Of a DNA stretch of 64,000 bases, positions 63,745 through 64,000 are shown piece after piece. This DNA comes from Thalassospira sp. (GTDB lineage: Bacteria; Pseudomonadota; Alphaproteobacteria; Rhodospirillales; Thalassospiraceae), in assembly GCF_002709775.1 (NCBI RefSeq), contig NZ_PAQR01000037.1, positions 16,268 to 80,267 of the forward strand, in the 5' to 3' direction. The translations under genes and the position numbers were made by a program. Under the pieces are notes generated by a model, which saw only the letters and a program-made list of their open reading frames with translations, did not search any database and was not told the DNA's origin. The number at the start of each line of letters is the position of its first letter. The stretch's first letter is position 1.

Positions 63745-64000
63745 CTACCACGCGTAATCGACCATTTGACGCAGGTCACCGTGCGGCACCTGCCCGGAAT
63801 CGTACACACCCATAGATGAATCAAATGCAGAAAGGAATTCCCGCAAAGGTTCTGTATCGCGGCAGATAAGCGAGATGTCGACAGTGATCACCGGCGGCAG
63901 ATCGACCTGGATGATATCGGTTCGACCAAACATGCGAATATTGGTGCTGTCACCGATGATCCCGGACAGTCGCCCGGCCGCAAGCAAATCGACAGCCTGC
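63745..64000 (-). CDS. C-terminal end of a predicted solute-binding protein (cut by window edge)
   Basis: The frame is open from the window edge to the stop at 63745, about 84 residues. 'GRLSGIIGDSTNIRMFG' and 'LICRDTEPLREFLSAFDSSM' look like the last lobe of a periplasmic type-2 binding protein of the transporter substrate-binding class. The TTG at 63987 is not considered the start. Identification is weak because the N-terminal part is missing. Confidence 0.5.
   Translation of the reverse strand, partial: QAVDLLAAGRLSGIIGDSTNIRMFGRTDIIQVDLPPVITVDISLICRDTEPLREFLSAFDSSMGVYDSGQVPHGDLRQMVDYAW

Overview
The window looks like chromosomal DNA from a free-living, metabolically versatile alphaproteobacterium. 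Codon use is moderately GC-rich. Several features fit Rhodospirillales, and the overall gene set reminds me of Thalassospira: an Entner-Doudoroff operon, an intracellular PHA depolymerase, DUF1127 small proteins, ZevAB-type zinc uptake and a COG3487-3490 iron cluster. That genus assignment is an impression from gene content, not a database result. There is no rRNA, phage, insertion sequence or CRISPR array. The only RNA genes I can name firmly are two identical tandem tRNA-Gln(CUG) genes near 62 kb.

Layout. 1-3.1 kb: the end of a peptide/nickel-type ABC importer operon (two permeases, then the binding protein). 3.3-7.1 kb: a solute-binding protein divergent from a Zur-box-controlled znuA-zevA-zevB operon. 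7.1-14.4 kb: two copies of a LysR-DUF1127 divergent pair flanking a NepI-like exporter with its own LysR regulator, and an ECF sigma/RskA anti-sigma/DUF7282 envelope module. 14.5-20.2 kb: zwf-pgl-edd-glk-eda, a complete route from glucose to pyruvate plus glyceraldehyde-3-phosphate. 20.2-23.2 kb: a long intergenic region with repeated motifs, an unlisted 43-residue membrane protein, a structured 3' RNA and a PHA depolymerase behind a PhaR-like TGC/GCA-rich site. 23.3-29.8 kb: a CPA2 antiporter, SDR, NudK, an alpha/beta hydrolase, a 53-residue protein and a succinate-semialdehyde dehydrogenase. 30-37.4 kb: cytochrome c', cytochrome b561, a Fur-box-preceded imelysin/DUF1111/imelysin/DUF1513 iron cluster and a candidate Fur-controlled small RNA.

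37.4-43.8 kb: an IclR-RidA-amino-acid ABC importer block divergent from a D-threonine-aldolase-like PLP enzyme and a 2-keto-3-deoxygluconate kinase. I read it as a locus for an amino sugar acid such as D-glucosaminate, feeding the eda gene at 14.5 kb. Its ABC ATPase is interrupted by an in-frame amber codon directly after the LSGGQ signature. 43.8-47.7 kb: a zinc/cadmium efflux ATPase with an ArsR regulator, then a DUF2975/XRE pair. 47.8-50.8 kb: a sarcosine-dehydrogenase-like protein lacking most of its FAD domain, MAPEG, SDR and a small lipoprotein.

50.8-53.3 kb is visibly AT-rich and unlike its surroundings. It carries only a DUF262 protein translationally coupled to a HEPN-type putative RNase, and it abuts the 3' end of guaA, a common integration site. 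This is the best candidate here for a little-described defence or toxin-like system. 53.3-64 kb: housekeeping genes guaA, rsmB-like, guaB, a PAS protein, rlmE, ppx/gppA, tRNA-Gln x2, a GFA-family protein, 5-formyl-THF cyclo-ligase, a cold-shock protein and the end of a solute-binding protein.
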